NCBI GenBank assembly: GCA_022844575.1
Contig: JALHLL010000172.1
Coordinates: 1 to 7,711 of the forward strand
Length of the DNA stretch: 7,711 bases
Source: a bacterium
GTDB lineage: Bacteria > Bacteroidota > Ignavibacteria > Kapaibacteriales > UBA961
Direction of reading: 5' to 3'
Position 1 is the first letter of the stretch. Every line of letters begins with the position of its first letter. Shown in pieces: positions 1-6,550 of this stretch. The notes under the pieces are model-generated. The model saw only the letters and a list, made by a program, of their open reading frames with translations. It was not told the origin of the DNA and made no database searches. A program made the translations under genes and the position numbers.

Positions 1-176
1 TCATAAATTACTTTAATACTATCATTCTGAATATCTTTGTTTTTTTGACTGAAGCATTCAAATAATTCTTTTACAGAATCAGCATCATTTGTCTTTACAA
101 TATGTTCAGCTAATTCTTGATTGGGAACTTCATCTCTTCTTCCTAATGCGGAAGCTAATTTCTCAACAATACTCAT
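1..176 (-). CDS. Conserved hypothetical protein, N-terminal part (possible HEAT/ARM-like repeat protein)
   Basis: An open frame begins at an ATG (176-174) and runs off the left edge, giving 58 complete codons starting MSIVEKLASALGRRDEVPNQ. The visible part is hydrophilic and helix-prone, with no signal peptide or membrane segment. The stretch from about residue 20 (ELAEHIVKTNDADSVKELFE) to about residue 57 reads like two amphipathic helices of a HEAT/ARM-type solenoid. I recall similar small hypothetical proteins opening with RRDEVPNQELA in Bacteroidota, but that is memory rather than a search result. It lies 42 bases downstream of the SRPBCC gene on the same strand, so it may be cotranscribed. 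No Shine-Dalgarno motif is visible before the start. The C-terminal part is missing, so the fold is only a suggestion and the function is unknown. Confidence 0.6.
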   Translation of the reverse strand, partial: MSIVEKLASALGRRDEVPNQELAEHIVKTNDADSVKELFECFSQKNKDIQNDSIKVIY

Positions 177-218
177 AAAATTAGTGTAATAGAAAACAGA
201 ACGATTTATTATATAGAA

Positions 219-656
219 TTATTGTCCTTCAGTCAATTCTTTTATCTTTAAAAGTACCTTTTCCCAAGCATTCTGCGTGTGTCCTTGCGCTTGTTCATTG
301 GCAAATCCTGTTTGAGTTAATGTTAATAAGGTTGTGCCTTGCTCTGGTACAAGCTTATATTCTACTAATGAGTAGTTTTCGGGTATATCCTCAAGCCCCG
401 AAAAACTACTCCAATATGTGTACTGCAAAAATTCGGCTACTCTGCTCTCAATAATTATACCTTTATCTCTGTATCGTTGTTCTTGATATTCCCCATGAAA
501 AACAATCTCACTACCCTTTTTCCAATCCGAAACAACATTCGTTCCGAAGAAATACTGTTTTATGAGTTCGGGATTTGTAAGTGTCTCCCAAACCCTTTCG
601 GTTTCAGCGTTGATAATAATATCCGCTTTCGCGATTAAGCTTGTATTAATTGCCAT
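219..656 (-). CDS. SRPBCC domain protein, AHSA1-like (START-like ligand-binding fold)
   Basis: This 145-residue protein is one complete SRPBCC domain of the Aha1-C-like (AHSA1) bacterial type, which normally has 140-160 residues. The usual landmarks are in order: a first strand with alternating hydrophobics (residues 10-16), the helix motif ERVWETLTNPELIKQYFFG (20-38), the charged strand KGSEIVFHGEY (47-57), the typical LQYTYWSSFSGLEDIPENYS segment (77-96), a TTLLTLTQTGF strand (108-118), and a long C-terminal helix beginning NAWEKVLLKIKEL (129-141). Bacterial members are soluble cytoplasmic proteins that bind small hydrophobic ligands. They are not shown to activate Hsp90 despite the family name, so no substrate can be given. 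The gene lies 34 bases after a second SRPBCC gene, which suggests cotranscription. No clear ribosome binding site is seen; TACCGTAG lies just upstream of the start. Confidence 0.88.
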   Translation of the reverse strand: MAINTSLIAKADIIINAETERVWETLTNPELIKQYFFGTNVVSDWKKGSEIVFHGEYQEQRYRDKGIIIESRVAEFLQYTYWSSFSGLEDIPENYSLVEYKLVPEQGTTLLTLTQTGFANEQAQGHTQNAWEKVLLKIKELTEGQ

Positions 657-690
657 TTATTCTACGGTATGGTTAATAAAAATTATATAA

Positions 691-1128
691 TTATTCTTTT
701 TCCAGAATACTTTTGATTGTACGTAAATCTTTATTATTGGCTCTTCGCATCATATTTGACATAAACGGGGCTACTATTTTCGAAAAACCTGATGGATAAC
801 CCGCATTACGCAAGGTCATATGTGTTGTATCTTTATTTACAGAATGCCAAGTATATGTTGTTTCCATAGGAAAAGGACCTTCAGACGTTCGCATAATAAG
901 TTTTTCATTCGGTATATACTCTTTTATCTCATAAGTATATGAAAGCTTTTTACCCAAAAAATGGGCAATAAAATCAATTTGCGAACCAATTTGTTGAGGT
1001 TTTGGGGTTTTCCATTTCACAGATTTTATGTTGATATACCATTCCGGCGCATTATCCGGATTTGCAGCATACCCTGCAACAATGTCAATCGGTCTGTTTA
1101 TGCTAATTTCAGTGAGAACATTTACCAT
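691..1128 (-). CDS. SRPBCC family protein (polyketide cyclase/dehydrase-like)
   Basis: This 145-residue single-domain protein has the SRPBCC pattern: an N-terminal strand, VLTEISINRPIDIV (4-17), where ligand-cavity families often have 'I..p...V'; a helix and loop, ANPDNAPEWYINIKSVKW (22-39); strands around IGSQIDFIAHFLGKKLSYTYEI (47-68); the turn YIPNEKLIMRTSEGPFPMETTYTW (71-94); and a C-terminal amphipathic helix with MMRRANNKDLRTIKSILEKE (126-145). There is no signal peptide, so it should act in the cytoplasm. The ligand is unknown. Its sequence is not close to the neighbouring SRPBCC protein, so the pair is not a recent tandem duplication. The start at 1128 is supported by AAGGA seven bases upstream, one of few Shine-Dalgarno-like sites here. 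The 127-base gap upstream suggests its own promoter. Confidence 0.82.
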   Translation of the reverse strand: MVNVLTEISINRPIDIVAGYAANPDNAPEWYINIKSVKWKTPKPQQIGSQIDFIAHFLGKKLSYTYEIKEYIPNEKLIMRTSEGPFPMETTYTWHSVNKDTTHMTLRNAGYPSGFSKIVAPFMSNMMRRANNKDLRTIKSILEKE

Positions 1129-1135
1129 ACATTCA

Positions 1136-1140
1136 TCCTT
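1136..1140 (-). promoter_or_regulatory. Shine-Dalgarno-like ribosome binding site of the second SRPBCC gene
   Basis: On the minus strand AAGGA lies seven bases before the ATG at 1128. It fixes this start over the out-of-frame ATGs at 1132 and 1136. Most other genes here show no such motif. Confidence 0.45.
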
Positions 1141-1157
1141 CTATATAGTTCGAAATA

Positions 1158-1187
1158 CAATCATATTTTAGTTTAAAAAAAACCAAA
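1158..1187 (-). promoter_or_regulatory. Candidate Bacteroidota-type promoter for the SRPBCC gene pair
   Basis: On the minus strand TTTG (1187-1184) is followed after 18 bases by TATGATTG (1165-1158). This is one mismatch from the Bacteroidota -7 element TAnnTTTG, and the spacer is close to the usual 19-20 bases. Transcription would begin near 1150, giving a leader of about 20-25 bases that contains the AAGGA site. The region is very AT-rich, so chance agreement is possible. Confidence 0.3.
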
Positions 1188-1255
1188 AAAACGAATCATT
1201 ATAAAATTCATACACCTGCGAAATACTATATTAAACTGTATCGAAGGTGCACGCT

Positions 1256-1615
1256 TTATGTTCGTTTTGTTGGTTTCGGTTTTAATGATGAGACATATTC
1301 AAAGCCGAGGGCTAAGTATTTCTGCATCATTTTCGTCTGCAGAAATATCTCCTCAGGCACAAGAACGTATTCTTTTAGTATGGTGCCATGCGCTTCGCAT
1401 AAACGCGTATTATGTTCTCTTATAAAGGTCTCTCTTTCATTACGCGGAAGTCTCAATCCCATGTTTCCTTCTTTGTCAAGAAATGAGAACATATGACCAT
1501 TGAATGAAAGGTATGGCATACTCGCCCCCTTTACCTTAATGGAAGGAATACACTCGGCAATCTTTTTAAATTGCATTAATCGTTCTTCTATAGTACCGCT
1601 TTCGGAAGAAGACAT
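1256..1615 (-). CDS. TfoX/Sxy N-terminal-domain-like protein
   Basis: The 119-residue protein matches the stand-alone TfoX-N-like family of about 100-120 residues. After a helix (ERLMQFKKIAECIP, 11-24) come the strand pattern KVKGASMPYLSFNGHMFSFL (27-46), NMGLRLPRNERETFI (51-65), and the characteristic ending LKEYVLVPEEIF (80-91) plus FEYVSSLKPKPTKR (105-118). Enterobacterial TfoX/Sxy is a competence regulator, but single-domain relatives lack its C-terminal domain and have no established role, so a link to competence should not be assumed. I chose the ATG at 1615; the frame also allows a TTG at 1627, four residues longer, and neither has a Shine-Dalgarno motif. It sits between the oxidoreductase (125-base gap) and the SRPBCC pair (127-base gap), so it may be monocistronic. 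Confidence 0.75.
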   Translation of the reverse strand: MSSSESGTIEERLMQFKKIAECIPSIKVKGASMPYLSFNGHMFSFLDKEGNMGLRLPRNERETFIREHNTRLCEAHGTILKEYVLVPEEIFLQTKMMQKYLALGFEYVSSLKPKPTKRT

Positions 1616-1740
1616 AACATTTGGCAAAAAATGACATCACAGGGAACTACATACTCATCCAAATTAAGAAATTTCATGAATTTACAATTCAAATGAGAAG
1701 AAATACGTACTGTGTGTTCGAATACTGTTGTAAAAGCAAA

Positions 1741-2712
1741 CTAAAGAGTTTGTGTAACAGAGACAATAACATTGCCTACTTTCATTCTCGTTTCTACATA
1801 CTCATGTGCCAATCGAATAGTATCTAATGTATATGTTCTATCAACTAAGGGCGTAAAAATACCTCTCTGAACTAAATCAAGAAGAAATGAAATATCTTCT
1901 TTTGTTATCGTAGGAAGAGGAAACAGTACCCTTTTTCCTTTCGTAAATGGGGCAATAAGCGCCAAAAAAGGGTTTTGCAAATTTGGCCCAAGTTCGGTAG
2001 AAATATAAATACCATTGCTTTTTAGAATGGGTTTACACTTAGCAAAGGTACTTTTACCGACTGCATCGAACACAACATCAAACTGATCATTTATTTTCGT
2101 AAAATCTTCTTTTGTATAATCAATAACATTCACAGCTCCGAATGCTTTTATCTGAGAAAGATGTTTTGTTCCGCAAACGGCTGTTACTTCAGCACCGAAG
2201 TATCTCAGTAGTTGAACAGCAGCAGAGCCGATTGCACCTGTAGCCCCGTTTACCAGTACTCTATCACCCTTTTTAATTTTCATTGCTCTTATATCACATA
2301 AGGCATAATGTGCCCCTTCAACTATCGGGGCTGCTTGCTCGAATGTCAATGAGTTCGGCATTACTAATACAGGACTTTTCTCTTGTACAACCATGTATTC
2401 CGCATGTGCGCCGAATGTTATATCATTATAACCGAATACTCTATCCCCAACTTTGAACGATGTCACTTTGTTACCAACTTGTTCGACTATACCGGCAAAT
2501 TCATTTCCAAGAATAGGATTTTTGGGCTTGAAAATTCCACTAAATAATCGTGAGATTACATACTCGGCGCTTCGGAAACCGCAATCGGTTCTGTTAACTG
2601 TTGTTGCCATTACTCTTATCAGAATTTCATCGTCTTTCGGTATCGGTTTCGGTACATCGCCTATAAAAATTACATCGGGTGAGCCGTATTGAGTATATAA
2701 TGCTGCTTTCAT
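1741..2712 (-). CDS. Zinc-independent medium-chain dehydrogenase/reductase (quinone oxidoreductase-like, NAD(P)-dependent)
   Basis: The 323-residue protein is a complete medium-chain dehydrogenase/reductase, near the 320-340 usual for zinc-free members. The N-terminal GroES-like catalytic domain occupies about 1-125 and the Rossmann cofactor domain about 126-290. The cofactor-binding turn is VNGATGAIGSAAVQLLRYFGA (154-174), followed by DVVFDAVGKS (212-221). The usual catalytic-zinc positions are absent: NRTDCGF (40-46) has no cysteine where zinc enzymes have CxxD, and GHE is replaced by GNE (69-71). The expected chemistry is therefore NAD(P)H-dependent reduction of activated double bonds or quinones rather than alcohol oxidation; the substrate cannot be read from sequence. 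It is soluble and cytoplasmic. Its gene is 106 bases after the radical SAM gene and is preceded by AT-rich DNA with a possible operator. Confidence 0.88.
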   Translation of the reverse strand: MKAALYTQYGSPDVIFIGDVPKPIPKDDEILIRVMATTVNRTDCGFRSAEYVISRLFSGIFKPKNPILGNEFAGIVEQVGNKVTSFKVGDRVFGYNDITFGAHAEYMVVQEKSPVLVMPNSLTFEQAAPIVEGAHYALCDIRAMKIKKGDRVLVNGATGAIGSAAVQLLRYFGAEVTAVCGTKHLSQIKAFGAVNVIDYTKEDFTKINDQFDVVFDAVGKSTFAKCKPILKSNGIYISTELGPNLQNPFLALIAPFTKGKRVLFPLPTITKEDISFLLDLVQRGIFTPLVDRTYTLDTIRLAHEYVETRMKVGNVIVSVTQTL

Positions 2713-2734
2713 TTCGAATACTATAATAAATAAT

Positions 2735-2785
2735 AATTATTCCATACGGTATTTGATGTGAGTTGTTGCAAAGCATGGAATTATT
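2735..2785. repeat. Imperfect inverted repeat upstream of the oxidoreductase gene
   Basis: AATTATTCCAT (2735-2745) pairs with ATGGAATTATT (2775-2785) at 10 of 11 positions across a 29-base loop, between the radical SAM stop and the oxidoreductase start. The long loop and lack of an adjoining T-run argue against a terminator. An operator or a chance AT-rich match are both possible. Confidence 0.25.
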
Positions 2786-2818
2786 GCAGTGCTAAGACTA
2801 ATATATTAAAAAATTACA

Positions 2819-4243
2819 CTAAAATTTATGATCAATGAGAGCTCTCTGTTGTAGTGGTTCGGTTTTATTTGTTTGAGGACTTTTCTGTCGTACTTTTGAT
2901 AATACGGATTCCAATATGGGTAACATATTGTGTAGATTTTTTGTTTTAATAAGGAAATTCCATACCGCCTCAAATTTTTTCCATCCACCTGTATAGAAGA
3001 AATGCTTCAACTGATGCTTCAACGAATCGTGATTTATGCTTGATCTGACAATATTGTTCCATTTATAGAATTCCTTATATGCCCAATGATAACCATTTTC
3101 AAGTTCTTCGGCAGTAATTGACATTGTCTTATACACTACATGCCTGGTATCATACATATTCCAATCGGAGCATACAATTCTTCCTTGTTGTTGCATCTCC
3201 GTATAGAGTTGCGTGCCCGGGTAAGGAGTAAGAATATGATATGTTGAGGTTGTTATTGCATTTTTGACACCCCACTCAACAGTGCGTTCAAAGACACCCC
3301 GATCATCGCTATCAAGCCCGAAAACAAAACTACCGTTAATCATGATACCTAATGAATGAAGCCGATTGACGGCAAGGACATAATCCTTTTGCAGGTTCTG
3401 CTTTTTGTTACTTTGCTTCAGGTTCTCCGGAGAAAAGGTTTCAAAGCCGACAAATAAACTACGCAATCCCGCTTCAGCAGCTTTTTCTATTAGGTTACCT
3501 CTAAGTATGGAATCGACTGTAGCCGCGCCTTGGAAGACACGATTCATCCCTTTCATTCCGTCGAATAACTGATAGGCAAACCTTGCATTACCCAATAGAT
3601 GATCATCTAAAAAATACAAATGCCTGCCCGGCAAACGCTCTATTTCAGCTAAAGCATCATCGACAACTTGCGTATAAAAGGACTTTCCACCCTCAAAAAA
3701 GGCATCTTTATAACAAAATGTACAGTGGTGCGGACATCCCCTTGTTACTACAATGGAATTAGGAACCAAATACATATTTCTTTTTATTAAATCTCTTCTT
3801 ATGGGAGGAATACCTTCAAGAGTTCTAATACGCGAAGTATATACTTTTTCCGGGCATTTATTTTTAAAATCTTTTAGAAATTGAGGAAAGGTGTCTTCAC
3901 CTGGACCAATAAATATCGTATCTGCAAATTGTGCCGACTCGTGGGGTAATGAGGTTACATGAAGACCACCAAGAATTACGTATGCACCTCTTTTTTTATA
4001 GTGCTGAGCTATCGAATAAGCTCGGTATGCATTTGTTATATATACCTGAATAATAACAAGATCAGGATTATCTTCCAGATTAAGAGTTTCGATATGCTGA
4101 TCCTGTAAGTCAATTGTATCCTCCGGTGATAAATACGCTGCTAATGTAGCTAAACCAAGCGGAGGAAACAATGAATACTTAATTGGTCGCCAAAACGGAC
4201 TTTCGGCTTCAGTGAGAGCCGGCAGGATTAGTTTTACTTTCAA
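2819..4243 (-). CDS. B12-binding-domain radical SAM protein, function unknown
   Basis: From the TTG start the protein has 474 residues. A cobalamin-binding-like Rossmann domain (about 1-140) begins MKVKLILPALTEAESPFWRP and includes LQDQHIETL (46-54), GGLHVTSLP (92-100) and GPGEDTFPQFL (113-123). The radical SAM core (about 160-365) carries the CxxxCxxC cluster motif in TRGCPHHCTFCYKDAFF, with cysteines near 170, 174 and 177; LYFLDDHLLG, GAATVDSIL and LRSLFVGFETFSPENL follow as later core strands. The C-terminal 100 residues are helical and of unknown role. It should bind a 4Fe-4S cluster and S-adenosylmethionine, and perhaps cobalamin, although DQHIET carries T where the DxHxxG motif has G. 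The frame extends to an ATG at 4327, adding 28 residues with a hydrophobic run (VFASIYIVLLYG); I prefer 4243 because homologues as I remember them begin MKVKLILPALTEA. No partner biosynthetic gene is adjacent. Confidence 0.85.
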   Translation of the reverse strand: MKVKLILPALTEAESPFWRPIKYSLFPPLGLATLAAYLSPEDTIDLQDQHIETLNLEDNPDLVIIQVYITNAYRAYSIAQHYKKRGAYVILGGLHVTSLPHESAQFADTIFIGPGEDTFPQFLKDFKNKCPEKVYTSRIRTLEGIPPIRRDLIKRNMYLVPNSIVVTRGCPHHCTFCYKDAFFEGGKSFYTQVVDDALAEIERLPGRHLYFLDDHLLGNARFAYQLFDGMKGMNRVFQGAATVDSILRGNLIEKAAEAGLRSLFVGFETFSPENLKQSNKKQNLQKDYVLAVNRLHSLGIMINGSFVFGLDSDDRGVFERTVEWGVKNAITTSTYHILTPYPGTQLYTEMQQQGRIVCSDWNMYDTRHVVYKTMSITAEELENGYHWAYKEFYKWNNIVRSSINHDSLKHQLKHFFYTGGWKKFEAVWNFLIKTKNLHNMLPILESVLSKVRQKSPQTNKTEPLQQRALIDHKF

Positions 4244-4555
4244 TGGAAGAGTCCCGTATAATAAAACAATATATATCGAAGCAAATACACAACTCCTTTT
4301 ACAAGGTATTGAAGTCGTTATAGTCACTTCTCAGTATAAAGTTCTATACAGTTTTATCCTCTCATGAATAATGAACGTGTTGACGTTTGTATTGAACTGT
4401 CTATTTTTTCTAAAGCGATTTCTTTACTCCAAAAAGAAAAAGACATAATGTATATTATCGGAACCTTTCCCAAAAGGGTTTTCTCACTATCTGGGGCATT
4501 CCTGAAGTCGGTAAGAGGTTTTCTTGTTCTAAGTAAAGTAATATACTTTGTCCTT
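4244..4555. other. AT-rich intergenic stretch between plsY and the radical SAM gene, no convincing gene
   Basis: About 310 bases, or 228 if the radical SAM protein starts at 4327, hold no recognisable protein or RNA. Two small overlapping frames on opposite strands (minus 4566-4354, 70 codons; plus 4364-4594, 76 codons, with a hydrophobic C-terminus) match no family I know, and the plus frame runs into plsY. A short perfect palindrome, AAAGTA-ATA-TACTTT (4535-4549), follows the plsY stop but lacks the GC stem and T-run of an intrinsic terminator. The radical SAM promoter probably lies here. Confidence 0.5.
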
Positions 4556-5212
4556 TTAATCTTCATCTTTCTCCGTATTCCATTCCATTATTAACTCGCG
4601 GATGGGTTGCACATGGCGGATAAAAATTTGCAAACAAAGAAATAATACCAAAATAGTATGTTGGGTCATCTCGGAAAAGGGTTTTCCCATCACATCTGTA
4701 TAGGGAATCATCATTGTCAATTTAATCAGAGCGGGTGGTGTCGTATAAATAAGTAATGCCAAACCTATTGTTCCCGCCATAGCCCCGACATGTACATTAC
4801 GGCGTATTACATAATATCCCGTCGCAAACATAATAAGCCATATTACTAACCAAAGCGGGTTAATTGCCAATGATATACCGGCTGCTGTTGCAAGCCCTCT
4901 ACCACCTTTACCTTTTAAAAAAATATTAAAATTATGACCGATTAAAGCTAAAGCACCCGCTGTACCTGCGGCAATAAAATCATTTGGAATCAAGATACCC
5001 GCCAAAACAACAGGAATATATCCTTTTGCCATATCAATAAGCATTACCATTATTCCTAAGTGCTTTTTCCCTGTAATATCATAGGTATTACGTGCGCCTA
5101 CATTACCCGTACCTTCATTACGAATATCTTTACCATGTGTAAAACGTACTAATAAATAAGCTGTAGGAATCGCTCCTATAAGATATGATATGATTGCTAA
5201 AACAATTGGCAT
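4556..5212 (-). CDS. plsY: Glycerol-3-phosphate acyltransferase PlsY (acyl-phosphate dependent)
   Basis: PlsY transfers an acyl group from acyl-phosphate, made by PlsX, to the sn-1 position of glycerol-3-phosphate, the first committed step of phospholipid synthesis. It is an inner-membrane enzyme of about 200-220 residues; this one has 218. It opens with the typical ISYLIGAIPTAYLLVRF segment (8-24). The first active-site loop is GTGNVGARNT (34-43), the second GHNFNIFLKGKGGRGLATAAG (92-112), and the C-terminal FIRHVQPIREL (197-207) corresponds to the third loop. Hydrophobic stretches at roughly 3-23, 52-75, 82-98, 113-135, 143-160 and 185-198 fit a multi-pass protein. Two loop residues differ from the common pattern: R for T in GATN, and R for K in GGKG. 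It lies 24 bases after the CorC/HlyC-type gene and is probably last in that operon. No Shine-Dalgarno motif is seen. PlsX is not in the window. Confidence 0.93.
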   Translation of the reverse strand: MPIVLAIISYLIGAIPTAYLLVRFTHGKDIRNEGTGNVGARNTYDITGKKHLGIMVMLIDMAKGYIPVVLAGILIPNDFIAAGTAGALALIGHNFNIFLKGKGGRGLATAAGISLAINPLWLVIWLIMFATGYYVIRRNVHVGAMAGTIGLALLIYTTPPALIKLTMMIPYTDVMGKPFSEMTQHTILVLFLCLQIFIRHVQPIRELIMEWNTEKDED

Positions 5213-5236
5213 AGGGAAAAAAAGTAATAAACGGAA

Positions 5237-6550
5237 TTATTGGTGTGATGCTTCCGTATTTTTTTTAATAAGTTTCAGTTTTATTTGCTCAACACGCCTT
5301 TTTGTGCGTTTTAAAATTGTGGCTTCATAATCGCCAAGGCGAATAATTTCTTGTTCTTCGGGAATATATCCCGCAGTTTTATTCAATAAACCGCCAAGGG
5401 TTTCATATTCCTCGCCATCTTGTAAAGAAAATGGTAACATATCGTTTAGGTCAGCTATGGAAACACCGGATTCAATAGTCCATTCACCATCGCTCTTTTT
5501 CACTATATCCGGCTTTTCTTCATCGTATTCATCTTGTATATCGCCGACAAGTTCCTCCATAATATTTTCGAGAGTAATAATGCCGGCAGTGCCTCCGAAC
5601 TCATCGGAAACAATAGCAAGGTGCGCTTTACGACGCTGCATTTCACGTAAAATCATTTTAATTTTATCGCCTTCCTGCACAAAAAAAGCAGGCCGCATTA
5701 TATCCTGTATTACTATAAGATTTCGGTAATTCATAAGCATTACCAAATCCTTTGTATAAACTACTCCAAGAATATTATCTATACTCCCCTTATAAACGGG
5801 CATACGAGAATATCCTTCTTCAAGCACTTTGGCAAACATTTGCTCGCCCGTTAATGCAATATCTATAGCGCATACATTACCTCGCGGCACCATAATGCTT
5901 GCGGCTGTCGTTTCACCGAAATCAAATACATTACTAATAAGTTCGGTTTCGGAAATTTCCATCATTCCGCCCTTACTGCTCTCTTCTATCAAATACCGTA
6001 TCTCTTCGGCACTGTGTAGTTCCTGTTCCAAACCGGGTTCAACACCTATCATCCGTAATAATCTATTCGCAATCGTATTCAATATCCATATAAATGGTTT
6101 GAATACGATATAAAACATCCGTAAGGGTATGCTTGTAGCCAAAGTTACTGCTTCGGGTCTTTGAATAGCAAGTGATTTTGGTGCAAGTTCTCCGAGAACG
6201 ATATGAAGTACCGTAATTATGGAAAAAGCAATCGGAAGAGATATACTATGTAAGGTATCTTCGTGAAGATTCAGACCAAGCCCACGCAATAACTGTCCTA
6301 TTACTTTCGATACAACGGGCTCGCCCACCCAGCCAAGACCAAGACTTGCTAAGGTAATGCCTAATTGCGTAGCCGAAAGATAAGAATCCAAATGCTCCAC
6401 AATTTTTTTTGCCATCGGAGCAAAGGGATTACCTGTTCTCGCAATCAATTCTATTTGCGATAATCGCACCTTTACAATAGCAAATTCAGCCGCAACAAAA
6501 AAACCGTTCAGCCCGACTAATAATAAAGTAATAAGAATATCAAGTATCAT
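5237..6550 (-). CDS. Hemolysin/CNNM family membrane protein (DUF21, CBS pair, CorC/HlyC domain)
   Basis: The 437-residue protein has the full architecture of this family. A DUF21 (CNNM) membrane domain covers about 1-195, with hydrophobic segments near 2-25, 57-80, 102-120 and 138-160 and the conserved LNGFFVAAEFAIVKVRLSQIE (14-34) and VLGELAPKSLAI (118-129). A CBS pair follows: IMVPRGNVCAI to VVYTKDL (219-269), then IMRPAFFV to DEFGGTAGIITLENIMEELVGDI (284-338). The CorC/HlyC domain is at about 355-425, with EYETLGGLLN. Such proteins are linked to Mg2+/Co2+ transport or efflux; 'hemolysin' is a historical label, and true haemolytic activity should not be assumed. The ATG lies within the recO stop (ATGA), so translation is probably coupled to recO; plsY follows after 24 bases. 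The last 20 residues are basic, then polar. Confidence 0.92.
   Translation of the reverse strand: MILDILITLLLVGLNGFFVAAEFAIVKVRLSQIELIARTGNPFAPMAKKIVEHLDSYLSATQLGITLASLGLGWVGEPVVSKVIGQLLRGLGLNLHEDTLHSISLPIAFSIITVLHIVLGELAPKSLAIQRPEAVTLATSIPLRMFYIVFKPFIWILNTIANRLLRMIGVEPGLEQELHSAEEIRYLIEESSKGGMMEISETELISNVFDFGETTAASIMVPRGNVCAIDIALTGEQMFAKVLEEGYSRMPVYKGSIDNILGVVYTKDLVMLMNYRNLIVIQDIMRPAFFVQEGDKIKMILREMQRRKAHLAIVSDEFGGTAGIITLENIMEELVGDIQDEYDEEKPDIVKKSDGEWTIESGVSIADLNDMLPFSLQDGEEYETLGGLLNKTAGYIPEEQEIIRLGDYEATILKRTKRRVEQIKLKLIKKNTEASHQ

Noticed and set aside
219..1128. The two adjacent 145-residue SRPBCC genes as a tandem duplication
   Set aside because: Despite identical length their sequences do not align beyond general fold features; they belong to different SRPBCC subfamilies.
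961..1176. Plus-strand frame of 71 codons opposite the second SRPBCC gene
   Set aside because: It is antisense to a well-supported conserved domain and has no recognisable features.
1256..1615. The TfoX-like gene as evidence for a competence system
   Set aside because: Only the N-terminal-type domain is present, and no com, pil or dpr gene is in the window.
2806..2988. Minus-strand frame of 60 codons overlapping the end of the radical SAM gene
   Set aside because: It is another reading frame within the radical SAM C-terminus and has no start signal or family resemblance.
4535..4549. Palindrome AAAGTA-ATA-TACTTT after the plsY stop as a transcription terminator
   Set aside because: The six-base stem is almost all A-T and no T-run follows in the direction of transcription.
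4354..4566. Minus-strand frame of 70 codons overlapping the plsY stop by 11 bases, a possible coupled small gene
   Set aside because: The composition is not protein-like in any family I know, there is no ribosome binding site, and the opposite strand is equally open. Left as intergenic DNA.
4364..4594. Plus-strand frame of 76 codons with a hydrophobic C-terminus, which could be a small membrane or toxin-like peptide
   Set aside because: It overlaps the plsY end on the opposite strand and its hydrophobic tail is partly antisense to plsY. No ribosome binding site or recognisable family supports it, and every other gene is on the minus strand.
5457..5729. Plus-strand serine-rich frame of 90 codons, with a similar one at 5829-6113
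   Set aside because: Both are antisense to the CBS and DUF21 regions of the CorC/HlyC-type gene; the serine-rich composition is what reverse reading of that gene gives.
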